Below, in pieces: positions 10,350-19,145 of a stretch of 64,000 bases of DNA. Location of the stretch: the NCBI RefSeq assembly GCF_900099805.1, contig NZ_FNDR01000001.1:558001-622000 (forward strand), written 5' to 3'. The DNA is from Variovorax sp. OV700 (lineage in GTDB: Bacteria; Pseudomonadota; Gammaproteobacteria; Burkholderiales; Burkholderiaceae_C). The stretch's first letter is position 1. Each line of letters opens with the position of its first letter. The translations under genes and the position numbers were made by a program. The notes under the pieces are model-generated. The model made no database searches. It worked only from the letters and a program-made list of their open reading frames with translations, and had not been told where the DNA came from.

Positions 10350-11486
10350 ATGGCCACAAAACGCGACTACTACGAGACCCTCGGCGTTCCCAAGAACGCG
10401 AGCGAGGAGGAAATCAAGAAGGCTTATCGCAAGCTTGCGATGAAGCACCACCCGGACCGCAACCACGGCGACACCAGCAAGGACGCCGAGGCCAAGTTCA
10501 AGGAGGTCAAGGAAGCCTACGAAATGCTGTCCGACGGACAGAAGCGCGCGGCCTACGACCAGTATGGCCACGCCGGTGTCGACCCGAACATGCGCGGCGG
10601 CCCCGGCGCTGACGGCTTCGGCGGCTTTGCCGAGGCCTTTGGCGACATCTTCGGCGACGTGTTCGGCGGCAGCCGTGGCCGCACCAGCGGTGGCCGCCAG
10701 GTGTTCCGCGGCAGCGACCTGAGCTATGCCATGGAAGTCACGCTGGAAGAAGCGGCCGAAGGCAAGGAAGCGCAGATCCGCATCCCGAGCTGGGACGACT
10801 GCGGCACCTGCCACGGCTCCGGCGCCAAGCCCGGTACCAAGCCCATTACCTGCACAACCTGTCACGGTGCTGGAGCAGTGCAGATGCGCCAGGGCTTTTT
10901 CAGCGTGCAGCAGACCTGCCCCACTTGCCACGGCAGCGGCAAGATCATTCCCGAGCCCTGCGCCGTGTGCCATGGCCAGGGAAAGATCAAGAACAACAAG
11001 ACGCTCGAGGTCAAGATTCCGGCCGGCATCGACGACGGCATGCGCATTCGCAGCACCGGCAACGGCGAACCGGGCACCAATGGCGGGCCGCCCGGCGACC
11101 TGTACATCGAGATCCGCCTCAAGAAGCACGAGCTGTTCGAGCGCGACGGCGACGACCTGCATTGCGTGGTGCCTGTCAGCATGACCACGGCGGCGCTGGG
11201 CGGCGAGATCAGTGTGCCCACGCTCAAGGGTGCCGCGGCCATCGACATTCCCGACGGCACCCAGAGCGGCAAGCAGTTCCGCCTGCGCGGCAAGGGCATC
11301 AAGGGCGTGCGTTCGAGCTATCCGGGCGATCTGTACTGTCACGTGCGCGTCGAAACGCCGGTCAAGCTCACCGAGCACCAGCGCAAGCTGCTGAAGGAGC
11401 TCGACGATTCCTTGAAGAAGGGCGGCGACAAGCACAGCCCGACCGACAAGGGATGGTTCGACAAGGCCAAGGAATTCTTCAGCTGA
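10350..11486 (+). CDS. dnaJ: Chaperone protein DnaJ (type I Hsp40)
   Basis: Stimulates the DnaK ATPase and delivers clients. The 378 residues contain the full type I layout: J domain with HHPDRN near residue 32, Gly/Phe linker (about 75-115, [17 protein letters not shown]), four zinc repeats ([32 protein letters not shown]), and the C-terminal substrate domains. It is third in the heat-shock run, 97 bases after dnaK and behind a strong hairpin. No separate promoter is evident, so read-through from dnaK is the likely source. Confidence 0.97.
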   Translation: MATKRDYYETLGVPKNASEEEIKKAYRKLAMKHHPDRNHGDTSKDAEAKFKEVKEAYEMLSDGQKRAAYDQYGHAGVDPNMRGGPGADGFGGFAEAFGDIFGDVFGGSRGRTSGGRQVFRGSDLSYAMEVTLEEAAEGKEAQIRIPSWDDCGTCHGSGAKPGTKPITCTTCHGAGAVQMRQGFFSVQQTCPTCHGSGKIIPEPCAVCHGQGKIKNNKTLEVKIPAGIDDGMRIRSTGNGEPGTNGGPPGDLYIEIRLKKHELFERDGDDLHCVVPVSMTTAALGGEISVPTLKGAAAIDIPDGTQSGKQFRLRGKGIKGVRSSYPGDLYCHVRVETPVKLTEHQRKLLKELDDSLKKGGDKHSPTDKGWFDKAKEFFS

Positions 11487-12221
11487 GAAGAAGCACCTGA
11501 ATGCGGCAGGCGCACGTCGCTGCGCCCTGCTGCTTCGCCTTCTGCCCGGCGCCCTTCAATGGCCGGCGCAGCACCGATTCCCCAGATTTTTCAAGCAGTT
11601 AGAAGCGGCCGCACGGCCAGGCTTCGGCGTCTTGGGCCTTCGCGCACGCGAACGGTGCCTGCCGACCTTGTTCGGTGCTGCGCACCATGACGCCCCCTCC
11701 CTCAGAACCACGCTGACCGCGCCTTGGCGCGCTTTCCCACGCTCGCATGCGCAACATGCCCATCAAAAGATGGCGCGGGGATTGCTTTTATATTTTTTTC
11801 GATTGAGCAATAAACCCAAACAGGATGCGGCGCGTTATTGGTGATGTAACAGCTTTGAGCCGCTCGATGCTCTTTAGGAGGTGTGTTCGCGGAAAAGATG
11901 CAATGACTGCATATGCCGATCGCCATAGGTATTTTCACTGGGCGGAAGGGTCGCGCGAAGTTCGATTGCCGAACCCTGAAATTTAGCTGGAATTGCCAAA
12001 TGCTGCGGGTTTTTCTCAGGAACTTTACTCGGCACTGTGGTTCTGATTTAACAAAGAATTTTCCGGGTGCACTCTTTGCTTTATGCTGTTTGTGAAGATG
12101 TGATTTAGGGAGTTTTCCACGGCTTGCAGCCATGGGCGGGCACACCTTTAAAAAGTTGCGACGCGTTAAGGCTGCAGGCCTTCGGGACCGATAAACCCGC
12201 AGACCTGATGGAGGCGTGACC
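11487..12221. other. 735-bp intergenic region: dnaJ trailer and prkA leader
   Basis: No convincing gene. The first ~280 bases are GC-rich, with an imperfect hairpin at 11506-11530 just after dnaJ. From about 11770 the composition turns clearly AT-richer than the rest of the window. A sigma-54-type promoter lies at 11771-11786, leaving a predicted prkA leader of about 425 bases. Short open frames here, such as 11913-12095, lack ribosome sites and family resemblance. A small RNA or leader regulation is possible, but nothing specific is seen. Confidence 0.6.
11771..11786 (+). promoter_or_regulatory. Sigma-54 (RpoN) promoter upstream of prkA
   Basis: TGGCGCGGGGATTGCT matches the RpoN consensus TGGCACG-N4-TTGCW at all but one position, with exactly ten bases between the GG and GC pairs. 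It faces prkA. In E. coli the orthologous yeaGH operon is reported to be RpoN/NtrC-controlled, which fits nitrogen-stress expression here. Confidence 0.7.
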
Positions 12222-14144
12222 ATGGATGTGATCAGCAACTTTGCCGCCCGTTACGAGCGCACCCGCGAGGAGGTCCTGTCGCTGCAGGACTACCTGGATA
12301 TTTGCAAACGCGATCCCACAGCGTATGCCACTGCTTCCGAGCGGATGCTCAAGGCCATCGGCGAACCCGAGCTGGTCGACACGCGCAACGATTCCCGGCT
12401 GTCGCGAATCTTCGCGAACAAGGTCATCAAGATCTATCCGGCGTTCAAGGAGTTCTACGGCATGGAGGACGCCATCGAGCAGGTGGTGTCGTACTTCAGG
12501 CATGCCGCCCAGGGGCTCGAGGAGAAGAAGCAGATCCTCTACCTGCTCGGTCCCGTCGGCGGCGGCAAGAGCTCGATCGCCGAGCGCCTGAAGCAGCTCA
12601 TGGAGCACGTGCCGTTCTATGCCATCCAGGGTTCGCCGGTCAACGAAACGCCGCTGGGCCTGTTCGACGCCGTCGAGGATGGTGAGATCCTCGAGAAGGA
12701 ATACGGCATTCCCATCCGCTATCTCAACCGCATTCTTTCGCCCTGGGCCGTCAAGCGGCTCGAGGAGTACGGCGGCGACATCCGCCAGTTCAAGGTCGTC
12801 AAGCGCTACCCGTCGGTGCTGCGGCAGATCGCAGTCGCCAAGACCGAGCCGGGCGACGAGAACAACCAGGACATTTCTTCGCTGGTCGGCAAGATCGACA
12901 TCCGCAAGCTCGAGACCTATGCCCAGGACGACCCCGACGCCTACGCCTATTCGGGCGGCCTGTGCCTGGCCAACCAGGGCCTGCTTGAGTTCGTGGAAAT
13001 GTTCAAGGCGCCCATCAAGGTGCTGCACCCGCTGCTCACGGCCACGCAGGAGGGCAACTTCAAGGGCACCGAAGGCTTTGGCGCCATTCCGTTCGACGGC
13101 ATCGTGCTGGCGCACAGCAACGAGAGCGAATGGAAGGCCTTCCGCAACAACAAGAACAACGAGGCTTTCCTCGACCGGATCTACATCGTCAAGGTGCCCT
13201 ACTGCCTGCGCGCCTCGGAAGAAATCAAGATCTACGAGAAGCTGGTGCGCAACTCCTCGCTTGCCAAGGCGCCGTGCGCGCCCGGCACGCTGCGCATGAT
13301 GGCCCAGCTCTCGGTGCTCACCCGCCTGAAGGAGCCCGAGAACTCCAGCATCTACAGCAAGCTGCAGGTGTACGACGGCGAGAACCTCAAGGACACCGAC
13401 CCGAAGGCCAAGTCGATCCAGGAATACCGCGACTACGCCGGTGTCGACGAAGGCATGAGCGGCGTCTCCACGCGCTTTGCCTTCAAGATCATCTCGAAGG
13501 TGTTCAACTTCGACAGCTCCGAGGTAGCCGCCAACCCGGTGCACCTGATGTACGTGCTCGAGCAGCAGATCGAGCGCGAGCAGTTTCCGCCGGAAACCGA
13601 GCAGAAGTACATCAGCTACATCAAGGAGCTGCTGGCGCCGCGCTATGCCGAGTTCATCGGCAAGGAGATCCAGACCGCCTACCTGGAGAGCTACAGCGAA
13701 TACGGCCAGAACATCTTCGACCGCTACGTGACCTATGCGGACTACTGGATCCAGGACCAGGAGTTCCGCGACGTTGACACCGGCGAAGTGTTCGACCGCG
13801 CCTCGCTCAACGCCGAACTCGAGAAGATCGAGCGGCCCGCGGGAATCGGCAATCCGAAGGACTTCCGCAACGAGATCGTCAACTTCGTGCTGCGCGCGCG
13901 CGCCGGCAACGCGGGCCGCAACCCCGCCTGGACCAGCTACGAAAAGCTGCGCGCGGTCATCGAGAAGAAGATGTTCTCCAACACCGAGGAACTCCTCCCG
14001 GTGATCAGTTTCAACACCAAGAGCAGTGCCGACGAGCAGAAAAAGCACGAGGACTTCGTGACCCGCATGGTCGAGAAGGGCTATACGGCCAAGCAGGTCC
14101 GGCTGCTCTGCGAGTGGTACCTCCGGGTGCGCAAGAGTTCATAG
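12222..14144 (+). CDS. prkA: Serine protein kinase PrkA (YeaG family)
   Basis: A 640-residue AAA-type Ser/Thr kinase homologue, cytosolic, linked in enterobacteria to nitrogen starvation and stationary-phase survival. The Walker A motif GPVGGGKS is at residues 110-117, in the N-terminal AAA-PrkA domain. The conserved stretch GCLVLAHSNESEW-like (IVLAHSNESEWKAFRNNKNN) and the C-terminal PrkA domain follow. GGAGG ends seven bases before the ATG at 12222, which decides that start over the in-frame GTG at 12216. It leads a prkA-yeaH-spoVR operon behind a long leader with a sigma-54-type promoter. Confidence 0.95.
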   Translation: MDVISNFAARYERTREEVLSLQDYLDICKRDPTAYATASERMLKAIGEPELVDTRNDSRLSRIFANKVIKIYPAFKEFYGMEDAIEQVVSYFRHAAQGLEEKKQILYLLGPVGGGKSSIAERLKQLMEHVPFYAIQGSPVNETPLGLFDAVEDGEILEKEYGIPIRYLNRILSPWAVKRLEEYGGDIRQFKVVKRYPSVLRQIAVAKTEPGDENNQDISSLVGKIDIRKLETYAQDDPDAYAYSGGLCLANQGLLEFVEMFKAPIKVLHPLLTATQEGNFKGTEGFGAIPFDGIVLAHSNESEWKAFRNNKNNEAFLDRIYIVKVPYCLRASEEIKIYEKLVRNSSLAKAPCAPGTLRMMAQLSVLTRLKEPENSSIYSKLQVYDGENLKDTDPKAKSIQEYRDYAGVDEGMSGVSTRFAFKIISKVFNFDSSEVAANPVHLMYVLEQQIEREQFPPETEQKYISYIKELLAPRYAEFIGKEIQTAYLESYSEYGQNIFDRYVTYADYWIQDQEFRDVDTGEVFDRASLNAELEKIERPAGIGNPKDFRNEIVNFVLRARAGNAGRNPAWTSYEKLRAVIEKKMFSNTEELLPVISFNTKSSADEQKKHEDFVTRMVEKGYTAKQVRLLCEWYLRVRKSS

Positions 14145-14159
14145 CGACAGTTCATAGCG
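14136..14159 (+). repeat. 13-base tandem duplication at the prkA stop codon
   Basis: AGTTCATAGCG occurs at 14136-14146 and again at 14149-14159, a period of 13 bases. The first copy contains the TAG stop of prkA. It looks like a recent slippage duplication and adjoins the hairpin described next. Confidence 0.8.
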
Positions 14160-14187
14160 GCGAGGCACAGGCTTCGCCCCCTTTTTT
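14159..14187 (+). terminator. Attenuator-like hairpin between prkA and yeaH
   Basis: GGCGAGGC pairs with GCTTCGCC (one G-T wobble) around ACAG, followed by CCC and six T residues. It ends two bases before the yeaH ribosome site AAGGAG. This has the form of an intrinsic terminator inside the operon. Confidence 0.65.
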
Positions 14188-14208
14188 GCAAGGAGCTTTG
14201 ACATCATC

Positions 14209-15501
14209 GTGGCCATCCTGCAGCAGATCATCGACCGCCGGCTTTCGGGCAAGAACAAGTCCATTGGCAACCGCGAGCGCTTTCTCCGGCGCTACAAGGG
14301 GCAGATCCAGGAGGCCGTGCGGCGCGCGGTCAGCGGGCGCAACATCCGCGAACTGGAGCAAGGCGAAGATGTCACCCTGCCGCGCCACGACGTGTCCGAG
14401 CCCTTGTTCGGCCATGCGCGCGGCGGAGACCGCGAGTACGTGCACCCGGGCAACCAGGAATACCTGAAGGGCGACCGCATCGCGCGGCCCGAAGGGCAGG
14501 CCGGCGGTGGCTCGGGCAATGGCGAGGCCGGGGACGGCGGCGAAGGCGAAGACGACTTCGTGTTTCGCCTCACGCGCGAAGAATTCATGCGCGTCTTCTT
14601 CGACGACCTTGCGCTGCCGCACCTCATCCGCACGCAGATCGCCGAGGTGCCCGAATGGAAGAGCCACCGGGCAGGCTTCACGAGCGACGGCTCGCCCAAC
14701 AACCTGCATGTGGTGCGCTCGATGCGCGGCGCCCTCGCCCGGCGCATTGCACTGGGCGGCGAGCCGCGCAAGGAGCTGAAGCGCCTCGAGGCCCACCTGC
14801 TGACGCTGAGGTCGCACCCGCAGGCGGCGCAGGGCCTGATCAAGAATGAAATCCGCGAAATCGAAGAGCAAATCGACGAGATTCGCCGCACCATGCGGCA
14901 CGTGCCCTACATCGATCCCATCGATCTGCGCTACCGCAACCGCGTGAAGACCCCCGTGCCCAGCGCCAAGGCTGTGATGTTCTGCCTCATGGACGTGTCG
15001 GGATCGATGGACGAGGCGCGCAAGGACATGGCCAAGCGCTTCTTCATGCTGCTGTACATGTTCCTCACGCGCCACTACGAGAGGATCGACCTCGTGTTCC
15101 TGCGTCACCATACGCAGGCGCAGGAAGTGACCGAGGAAGAGTTCTTCCACGCCACGGAAACCGGCGGCACCGTGGTGTCTAGCGCGCTGGTGCTCATGGA
15201 CGAGATCATCAAGGAGCGCTACCCGAGCGGCGAATGGAACGTCTACGGTGCGCAGGCCAGCGACGGCGACAACTGGCACCAGGACAGCGGCCGCTGCCGC
15301 GAGCTGCTGGTCGACCACATCCTGCCGGTGGTGCGCTACTACGCCTATGTGCAGGTCGCGGAAACCGAGCAGAACCTGTGGCAGGAATACGCGCAGCTCG
15401 AAGGCATACAGCCCAACTTCGCGATGCGCAAGGTGTCGGACGCGCGGGACATCTACCCCGTGTTCCGCGACCTCTTCAAGAAGGAAGGAGTGCCCGCATG
15501 A
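14209..15501 (+). CDS. yeaH: YeaH/YhbH family protein (DUF444)
   Basis: A 430-residue DUF444 protein, the usual partner of PrkA. The N-terminus IIDRRLSGKNKSIGNRERFL is the family hallmark. A C-terminal von Willebrand A-like fold carries the metal site DVSGSMD at 262-268. A Gly-rich acidic insert (GGGSGNGEAGDGGEGEDD) lies near 100-120. The function is unknown; in E. coli YeaH works with YeaG during nitrogen starvation. The GTG at 14209 has AAGGAG 13 bases upstream, a rather long spacing. It overlaps spoVR by four bases. Confidence 0.9.
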   Translation: MAILQQIIDRRLSGKNKSIGNRERFLRRYKGQIQEAVRRAVSGRNIRELEQGEDVTLPRHDVSEPLFGHARGGDREYVHPGNQEYLKGDRIARPEGQAGGGSGNGEAGDGGEGEDDFVFRLTREEFMRVFFDDLALPHLIRTQIAEVPEWKSHRAGFTSDGSPNNLHVVRSMRGALARRIALGGEPRKELKRLEAHLLTLRSHPQAAQGLIKNEIREIEEQIDEIRRTMRHVPYIDPIDLRYRNRVKTPVPSAKAVMFCLMDVSGSMDEARKDMAKRFFMLLYMFLTRHYERIDLVFLRHHTQAQEVTEEEFFHATETGGTVVSSALVLMDEIIKERYPSGEWNVYGAQASDGDNWHQDSGRCRELLVDHILPVVRYYAYVQVAETEQNLWQEYAQLEGIQPNFAMRKVSDARDIYPVFRDLFKKEGVPA

Positions 15502-17033
15502 CTTCCGAGCACCCTCCCCTCGAACGCCTGGAGCGCCTGCCCAGCCCTTCGGACTGGACCTTCGACCTCATCGAGACCTACCACACCGAGATTGCGAAAA
15601 CGGCCAGGGGCTTCGGGCTCGACGTGTATCCGAACCAGCTCGAGGTGATCACCGCCGAGCAGATGATGGACGCCTATGCCAGCGTCGGCATGCCCATGAT
15701 CTACCGGCACTGGTCGTACGGCAAGCAGTTCATCGCCACCGAGAAGAACTATCGCCGCGGCCACATGGGGCTGGCCTACGAGATCGTCATCAACTCCGAC
15801 CCGTGCATTGCCTACCTGATGGAAGAAAACACCATGGCCATGCAGGCCCTGGTGATCGCCCATGCGGCCTACGGCCACAACAGCTTCTTCAAGGGCAACT
15901 ACCTGTTCCGGATGTGGACCGACGCGTCCTCGATCATCGACTACCTCGTCTATGCGCGGCACTACATCGCCGAATGCGAGGAGCGCCACGGGCTCGACGC
16001 AGTGGAGCAACTGCTCGACTCGTGCCACGCGCTGATGAACTACGGCGTCGACCGCTATCGCCGTCCGCAGAAGCGCTCGCTGGCAAGGGAAGGCGCGCAG
16101 CGCGCCGAACGCGAGCGCCACATGCAGCAGCAGGTCAATGACCTTTGGCGCACCCTGCCCCGCAAGAGCGAGCAGGCCGCGGAGTCCGACGCGTCCCGCC
16201 GCTTTCCTTCGGAACCGCAGGAGAATCTGCTCTATTTCTTCGAGAAGAATGCCGCGCTGCTGGAGCCCTGGCAACGCGAAGTGGTGCGCATCGTGCGCAA
16301 GATCGCGCAGTATTTCTATCCGCAGCGCCAGACGCAGGTCATGAACGAGGGCTGGGCCACCTTCTGGCACTACACCCTGCTGAACACCATGTACGACCGC
16401 GGCCAGCTTGCCGACGGCTTCATGATGGAATGGCTCAGCTCGCACACCGGTGTGATCTTTCAGCCGCCCGTCGGGCATCGCGCCTACAGCGGCATCAACC
16501 CCTATGCGCTGGGCTTCTCGATGTTTACCGAGCTGCGGCGCATCTGCCAGAACCCGACCGAGGAAGACCGCCGCTGGTTTCCCGATTTCGCGGGCACCGA
16601 CTGGGTCAAGACGCTCGACTATGCCATGCGCAATTTCAAGGACGAGAGTTTTGTGGGCCAGTTCCTGAGCCCGAAGACCATGCGCGATTTCAGGCTGTTC
16701 GCGATCCGCGACCACCAGAGCGAGCCCGAGCTCGAGGTGTCCGCCATTCACGACGACAGTGGCTATCACCTGCTGCGCGAATCGCTGTCACGCCAGTACG
16801 ACATCGGCAGCAGGGAGCCCGACATCCAGGTGTGGAACGTCAACATGCGCGGCGACCGCGCCCTGACGCTGCGCCACACGCAGCGCAACAACTTGCCGCT
16901 GCACGACGATGCGGAAGAAGTGCTGAAGCACGTCGCGCGGCTGTGGGGCTTCGACGTTCACTTGGAGAGCGTCGACGCACAAGGTCACATCAGCCGCAGT
17001 TGGAAGGCCGCGGCGCCCAAGCAGACCGACTGA
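15498..17033 (+). CDS. SpoVR family protein (YcgB)
   Basis: A 511-residue SpoVR/YcgB protein. Named for a Bacillus spore-cortex gene, it is widespread in non-sporulating proteobacteria as the third member of the PrkA-YeaH-SpoVR group. Diagnostic blocks are HWSYGKQF, YEIVINSDPCIAYLMEEN, AHAAYGHNSFFKGNYLF and MNEGWATFWHYTLLN. The His/Glu-rich motifs suggest a metal site, though no biochemical role is established. ATG at 15498 overlaps the yeaH stop codon, giving tight translational coupling. Confidence 0.93.
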   Translation: MTSEHPPLERLERLPSPSDWTFDLIETYHTEIAKTARGFGLDVYPNQLEVITAEQMMDAYASVGMPMIYRHWSYGKQFIATEKNYRRGHMGLAYEIVINSDPCIAYLMEENTMAMQALVIAHAAYGHNSFFKGNYLFRMWTDASSIIDYLVYARHYIAECEERHGLDAVEQLLDSCHALMNYGVDRYRRPQKRSLAREGAQRAERERHMQQQVNDLWRTLPRKSEQAAESDASRRFPSEPQENLLYFFEKNAALLEPWQREVVRIVRKIAQYFYPQRQTQVMNEGWATFWHYTLLNTMYDRGQLADGFMMEWLSSHTGVIFQPPVGHRAYSGINPYALGFSMFTELRRICQNPTEEDRRWFPDFAGTDWVKTLDYAMRNFKDESFVGQFLSPKTMRDFRLFAIRDHQSEPELEVSAIHDDSGYHLLRESLSRQYDIGSREPDIQVWNVNMRGDRALTLRHTQRNNLPLHDDAEEVLKHVARLWGFDVHLESVDAQGHISRSWKAAAPKQTD

Positions 17034-17052
17034 TCGCTGCCCAGCTGGCGCG

Positions 17053-17079
17053 GCTGGTGCCCGGGCTCAGGGCACCAGC
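17053..17079. terminator. Bidirectional hairpin between spoVR and aroQ
   Basis: GCTGGTGCCC and GGGCACCAGC form a perfect ten-base stem with a seven-base loop. It covers the aroQ stop codon and lies 19 bases past spoVR, so it can end both convergent messages. There is no T-run. Confidence 0.55.
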
Positions 17080-17507
17080 GCCGCGATGGCCAGCGTGTAG
17101 CCTTTCACGCCAAGACCCACGATGATGCCGCGCGCCGCCGGCGAAATGTACGAGCGGTGGCGAAACTCCTCGCGCGCGTGCACGTTCGAAATGTGCAGTT
17201 CGATCAACGGCACGCTCGCGCCCTTGATGGCGTCGTGCAGCGCGATCGAGGTGTGGGTGTAGGCGCCCGGGTTCATCACCACGCCGAGCATGTTGCCTGC
17301 GGCCACCTCGCGGCCCGCCTCGTGAATCCAGTCGATCAGGACGCCTTCGTGGTTCGACTGGCGGCATTCGATCTCGACACCGTGCTTTGCGCCCGCCTCC
17401 GCGCACAGGCGCTCGACGTCGGCCAGCGTGTCGCGCCCGTATTGCTCTGGTTCGCGCGTGCCCAGCAGGTTGAGATTGGGGCCGTTGAGGACGAGTATTT
17501 TCTTCAT
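17067..17507 (-). CDS. aroQ: Type II 3-dehydroquinate dehydratase
   Basis: Third step of the shikimate pathway: reversible dehydration of 3-dehydroquinate to 3-dehydroshikimate, by a dodecameric cytosolic enzyme. The 146 residues are the normal length. Key motifs are [17 protein letters not shown] (with the flexible-loop Arg and catalytic Tyr), [15 protein letters not shown], and [18 protein letters not shown] with the catalytic His. AGAAAATACTCG-type leader sequence and the palindrome at 17512-17535 precede the start. It is divergent from the Rieske operon, with only 75 bases between the two starts. Confidence 0.96.
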   Translation of the reverse strand: MKKILVLNGPNLNLLGTREPEQYGRDTLADVERLCAEAGAKHGVEIECRQSNHEGVLIDWIHEAGREVAAGNMLGVVMNPGAYTHTSIALHDAIKGASVPLIELHISNVHAREEFRHRSYISPAARGIIVGLGVKGYTLAIAALVP

Positions 17508-17511
17508 GATG

Positions 17512-17535
17512 ATGGCGGTCGGAGCGAGCCGCCAT
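17512..17535. promoter_or_regulatory. Inverted repeat in the aroQ leader
   Basis: ATGGCGG at 17512-17518 and CCGCCAT at 17529-17535 are perfect inverted arms ten bases apart, immediately upstream of aroQ. It could be a hairpin in the aroQ messenger or a regulator site for the divergent promoters. Confidence 0.4.
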
Positions 17536-17549
17536 TATGGGCGAGCCCC

Positions 17550-17567
17550 ATCGCAATGACTTGCGAT
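17550..17567. promoter_or_regulatory. Perfect 18-bp palindrome before the Rieske operon
   Basis: ATCGCAA-TGAC-TTGCGAT has two perfect seven-base arms. It sits 15 bases before the ATG of the Rieske gene, in the divergent aroQ/Rieske spacer. Length and symmetry fit a dimeric transcription factor operator. The regulator is not identifiable in the window. Confidence 0.5.
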
Positions 17568-17582
17568 AAGGTAACGCGAATC

Positions 17583-18263
17583 ATGAGCGCAGACAGCAGC
17601 ATTTCAACCTGGCACCCGGTGGCCCGCTCGGCCGAGCTGCGCCTCGGTGCCAACATCGTCGCCGGCTTTGCAAAGGGCCAGGAGTTCGCGCTCTGGCGGT
17701 CGGCGGACGGCGCACCTCAGGCATGGGAGAACCGCTGCCCGCACCGCAGCGTGCGCTTCACGCTGGGCCACGTGATGAAAGACCGCCTCTCCTGCGCCTA
17801 CCACGGCTGGCAATACGCCGCGGGCAGCGGCCAGTGCACCCAAATTCCCGCGCACCCCGACATGCCGCCGCCGCGCAACGTCTGCGCGAAGGTGTTCAGC
17901 GCGGTCGATGCGGCCGGCATGCTGTGGGTCCATCTCGCTGACGCGGAGCCGCCGCCTCTGCCGCGGGACGACGCCGTTCCCCCGGGGTGGTCGTTCTGCC
18001 GCACGCTCGCCGTTCGAGCCGATGCGGCGGGTGCGCGCGATGCACTCGCGGCACGCGGTTTCAGCGCGGATGCGTCTCTGCCCGCCATGCGCGGCGCACT
18101 CGATCACATCGATGCCGTGGCGCTGGTGCTCGATGCCCAACCACGGCTGGCCTTCATCCACCTCTGGACCGATGCCGCGCCCGGCACCGAAGCGATGAAG
18201 GCGCTGCACGTCGCCGCACGCGGCCTGCGCGGCGAGATCGAGGCACGGCAGCCGGCCGCCTGA
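17583..18263 (+). CDS. Rieske [2Fe-2S] protein with non-catalytic C-terminal extension
   Basis: 226 residues. The Rieske domain (about 10-115) has complete cluster ligands: Cys52 and His54 in CPHRSVRF, Cys71 and His74 in CAYHGWQY, followed by the usual GMLWVHLADAEPPPLP strand. The remaining ~105 residues look like a shrunken oxygenase remnant without any N-x2-D-x2-H-x4-H iron site, and no flavin or plant-type ferredoxin domain is present. It should therefore carry electrons, not oxidise substrate. It directly precedes a Rieske-less oxygenase gene (18-base gap), so it probably donates electrons to that protein. ATG at 17583 chosen; ATG at 17556 is an in-frame alternative. Confidence 0.85.
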   Translation: MSADSSISTWHPVARSAELRLGANIVAGFAKGQEFALWRSADGAPQAWENRCPHRSVRFTLGHVMKDRLSCAYHGWQYAAGSGQCTQIPAHPDMPPPRNVCAKVFSAVDAAGMLWVHLADAEPPPLPRDDAVPPGWSFCRTLAVRADAAGARDALAARGFSADASLPAMRGALDHIDAVALVLDAQPRLAFIHLWTDAAPGTEAMKALHVAARGLRGEIEARQPAA

Positions 18264-18281
18264 GCGAAGAAAAAAAAGCCC

Positions 18282-19145
18282 ATGCCCTTCATCACCGACG
18301 ACCCCAACATGCTCGACGACTGGCTGGTCGCCGGCTCCGCCGCCGCGCTGGCCGGCAGCTCCGAAGCAAAGCCCCGCGCAGCACGCCTGCTCGGCGAAAC
18401 GCTGCAGCTTTGGAGCGATGCGGCCGGCACGCCGCAATGCCGGCTGGGTTCGCAGGCGCTGGCCGTCCAGTCGCGCCACGGCTATCTCTGGGTCTGCCCC
18501 AGCGGCAAGCCCGTGCGGCCGCTGTTCGATTTTCCGGAGTTTGGCGAAGCCGGGCGCCGCATCGTCGATTGCGGCGGCATCGGCGTGGCCGTGTCGGGAC
18601 TGCGCGTGATCGAGAACTTTCTGGACATGGCGCACTTCCCCTTCGTGCATGCCGACATCCTGGGCAAGGTGCCGCACACCGAGGTGGCCAGGTACCAAGT
18701 GCAGGTCGACCCCGGCACGGGCGAGATCTGGGCCACAGACTGCCGCTTCTGGCAACCGCGCGCGTCGGCGGCTCACGACAGCGGCAGCGAGGTGCTCTAC
18801 AAGTACCGGGTGATGCAGCCGCTCACCGCCATGCTCTACAAGTCGAGCTCGCGCAACGGCGAGCTCGATGCGATCGGCCTGTTCCTGCAACCGCTGGATG
18901 ACGAACACGTGATTGCCCACACGCTGCTGGCCTGCTACGACGACACCTCGACCGATGCCGAGCTCATCGCGTTCCAGCACACGATCTTCGGCCAGGACAA
19001 GCCGATTCTCGAAAATCATGCCTTCAAGCGCATGCCGCTCGAAGGCCGCGCCGAGACGCCGACGCGCGGCGACACCTCCTCCGTCACCTACCGGCGCTGG
19101 CTGCGAGAGCGCGGCATGCGCTTCGGTGTGAGGCAGCCCGAATGA
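18282..19145 (+). CDS. Rieske-less ring-hydroxylating oxygenase (VanA/NdmC-like catalytic subunit)
   Basis: 287 residues. The C-terminal catalytic fold keeps all iron ligands: ENFLDMAHFPFVH supplies Asn112, Asp115, His118 and His123, and GQDKPILEN supplies the third ligand Asp239. The N-terminal part still resembles a Rieske domain start (RLLGETLQLWSDAAGTPQC) but the C-x-H and C-x2-H cluster motifs are absent. A typical VanA-type enzyme is about 350 residues. This is the layout of NdmC, whose Rieske centre is supplied by NdmD. It lies between the Rieske gene and a GST-like gene, overlapping the latter by four bases. Demethylation of an N- or O-methyl compound is inferred; the substrate is unknown. 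Confidence 0.8.
   Translation: MPFITDDPNMLDDWLVAGSAAALAGSSEAKPRAARLLGETLQLWSDAAGTPQCRLGSQALAVQSRHGYLWVCPSGKPVRPLFDFPEFGEAGRRIVDCGGIGVAVSGLRVIENFLDMAHFPFVHADILGKVPHTEVARYQVQVDPGTGEIWATDCRFWQPRASAAHDSGSEVLYKYRVMQPLTAMLYKSSSRNGELDAIGLFLQPLDDEHVIAHTLLACYDDTSTDAELIAFQHTIFGQDKPILENHAFKRMPLEGRAETPTRGDTSSVTYRRWLRERGMRFGVRQPE

Noticed and set aside
11983-12002. Second sigma-54-like site (CTGGAATTGCCAAATGCTG)
   Set aside because: The GG and GC pairs are 11 bases apart rather than 10, which normally abolishes RpoN recognition.
11913-12095. 60-codon open frame in the prkA leader
   Set aside because: No ribosome site before the ATG and no resemblance to a family; the region is better explained as leader.
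12105-14048. 647-residue open frame antisense to prkA
   Set aside because: It mirrors the codon structure of the highly conserved prkA gene; composition is typical of antisense shadows in GC-rich DNA and no family is recognised.
17583-19145. One Rieske oxygenase gene broken by a frameshift
   Set aside because: The first protein has a full Rieske domain plus its own C-terminal extension, and the second has its own N-terminus and start after an 18-base gap. They do not join into one standard-length enzyme, so two intact genes are more likely.
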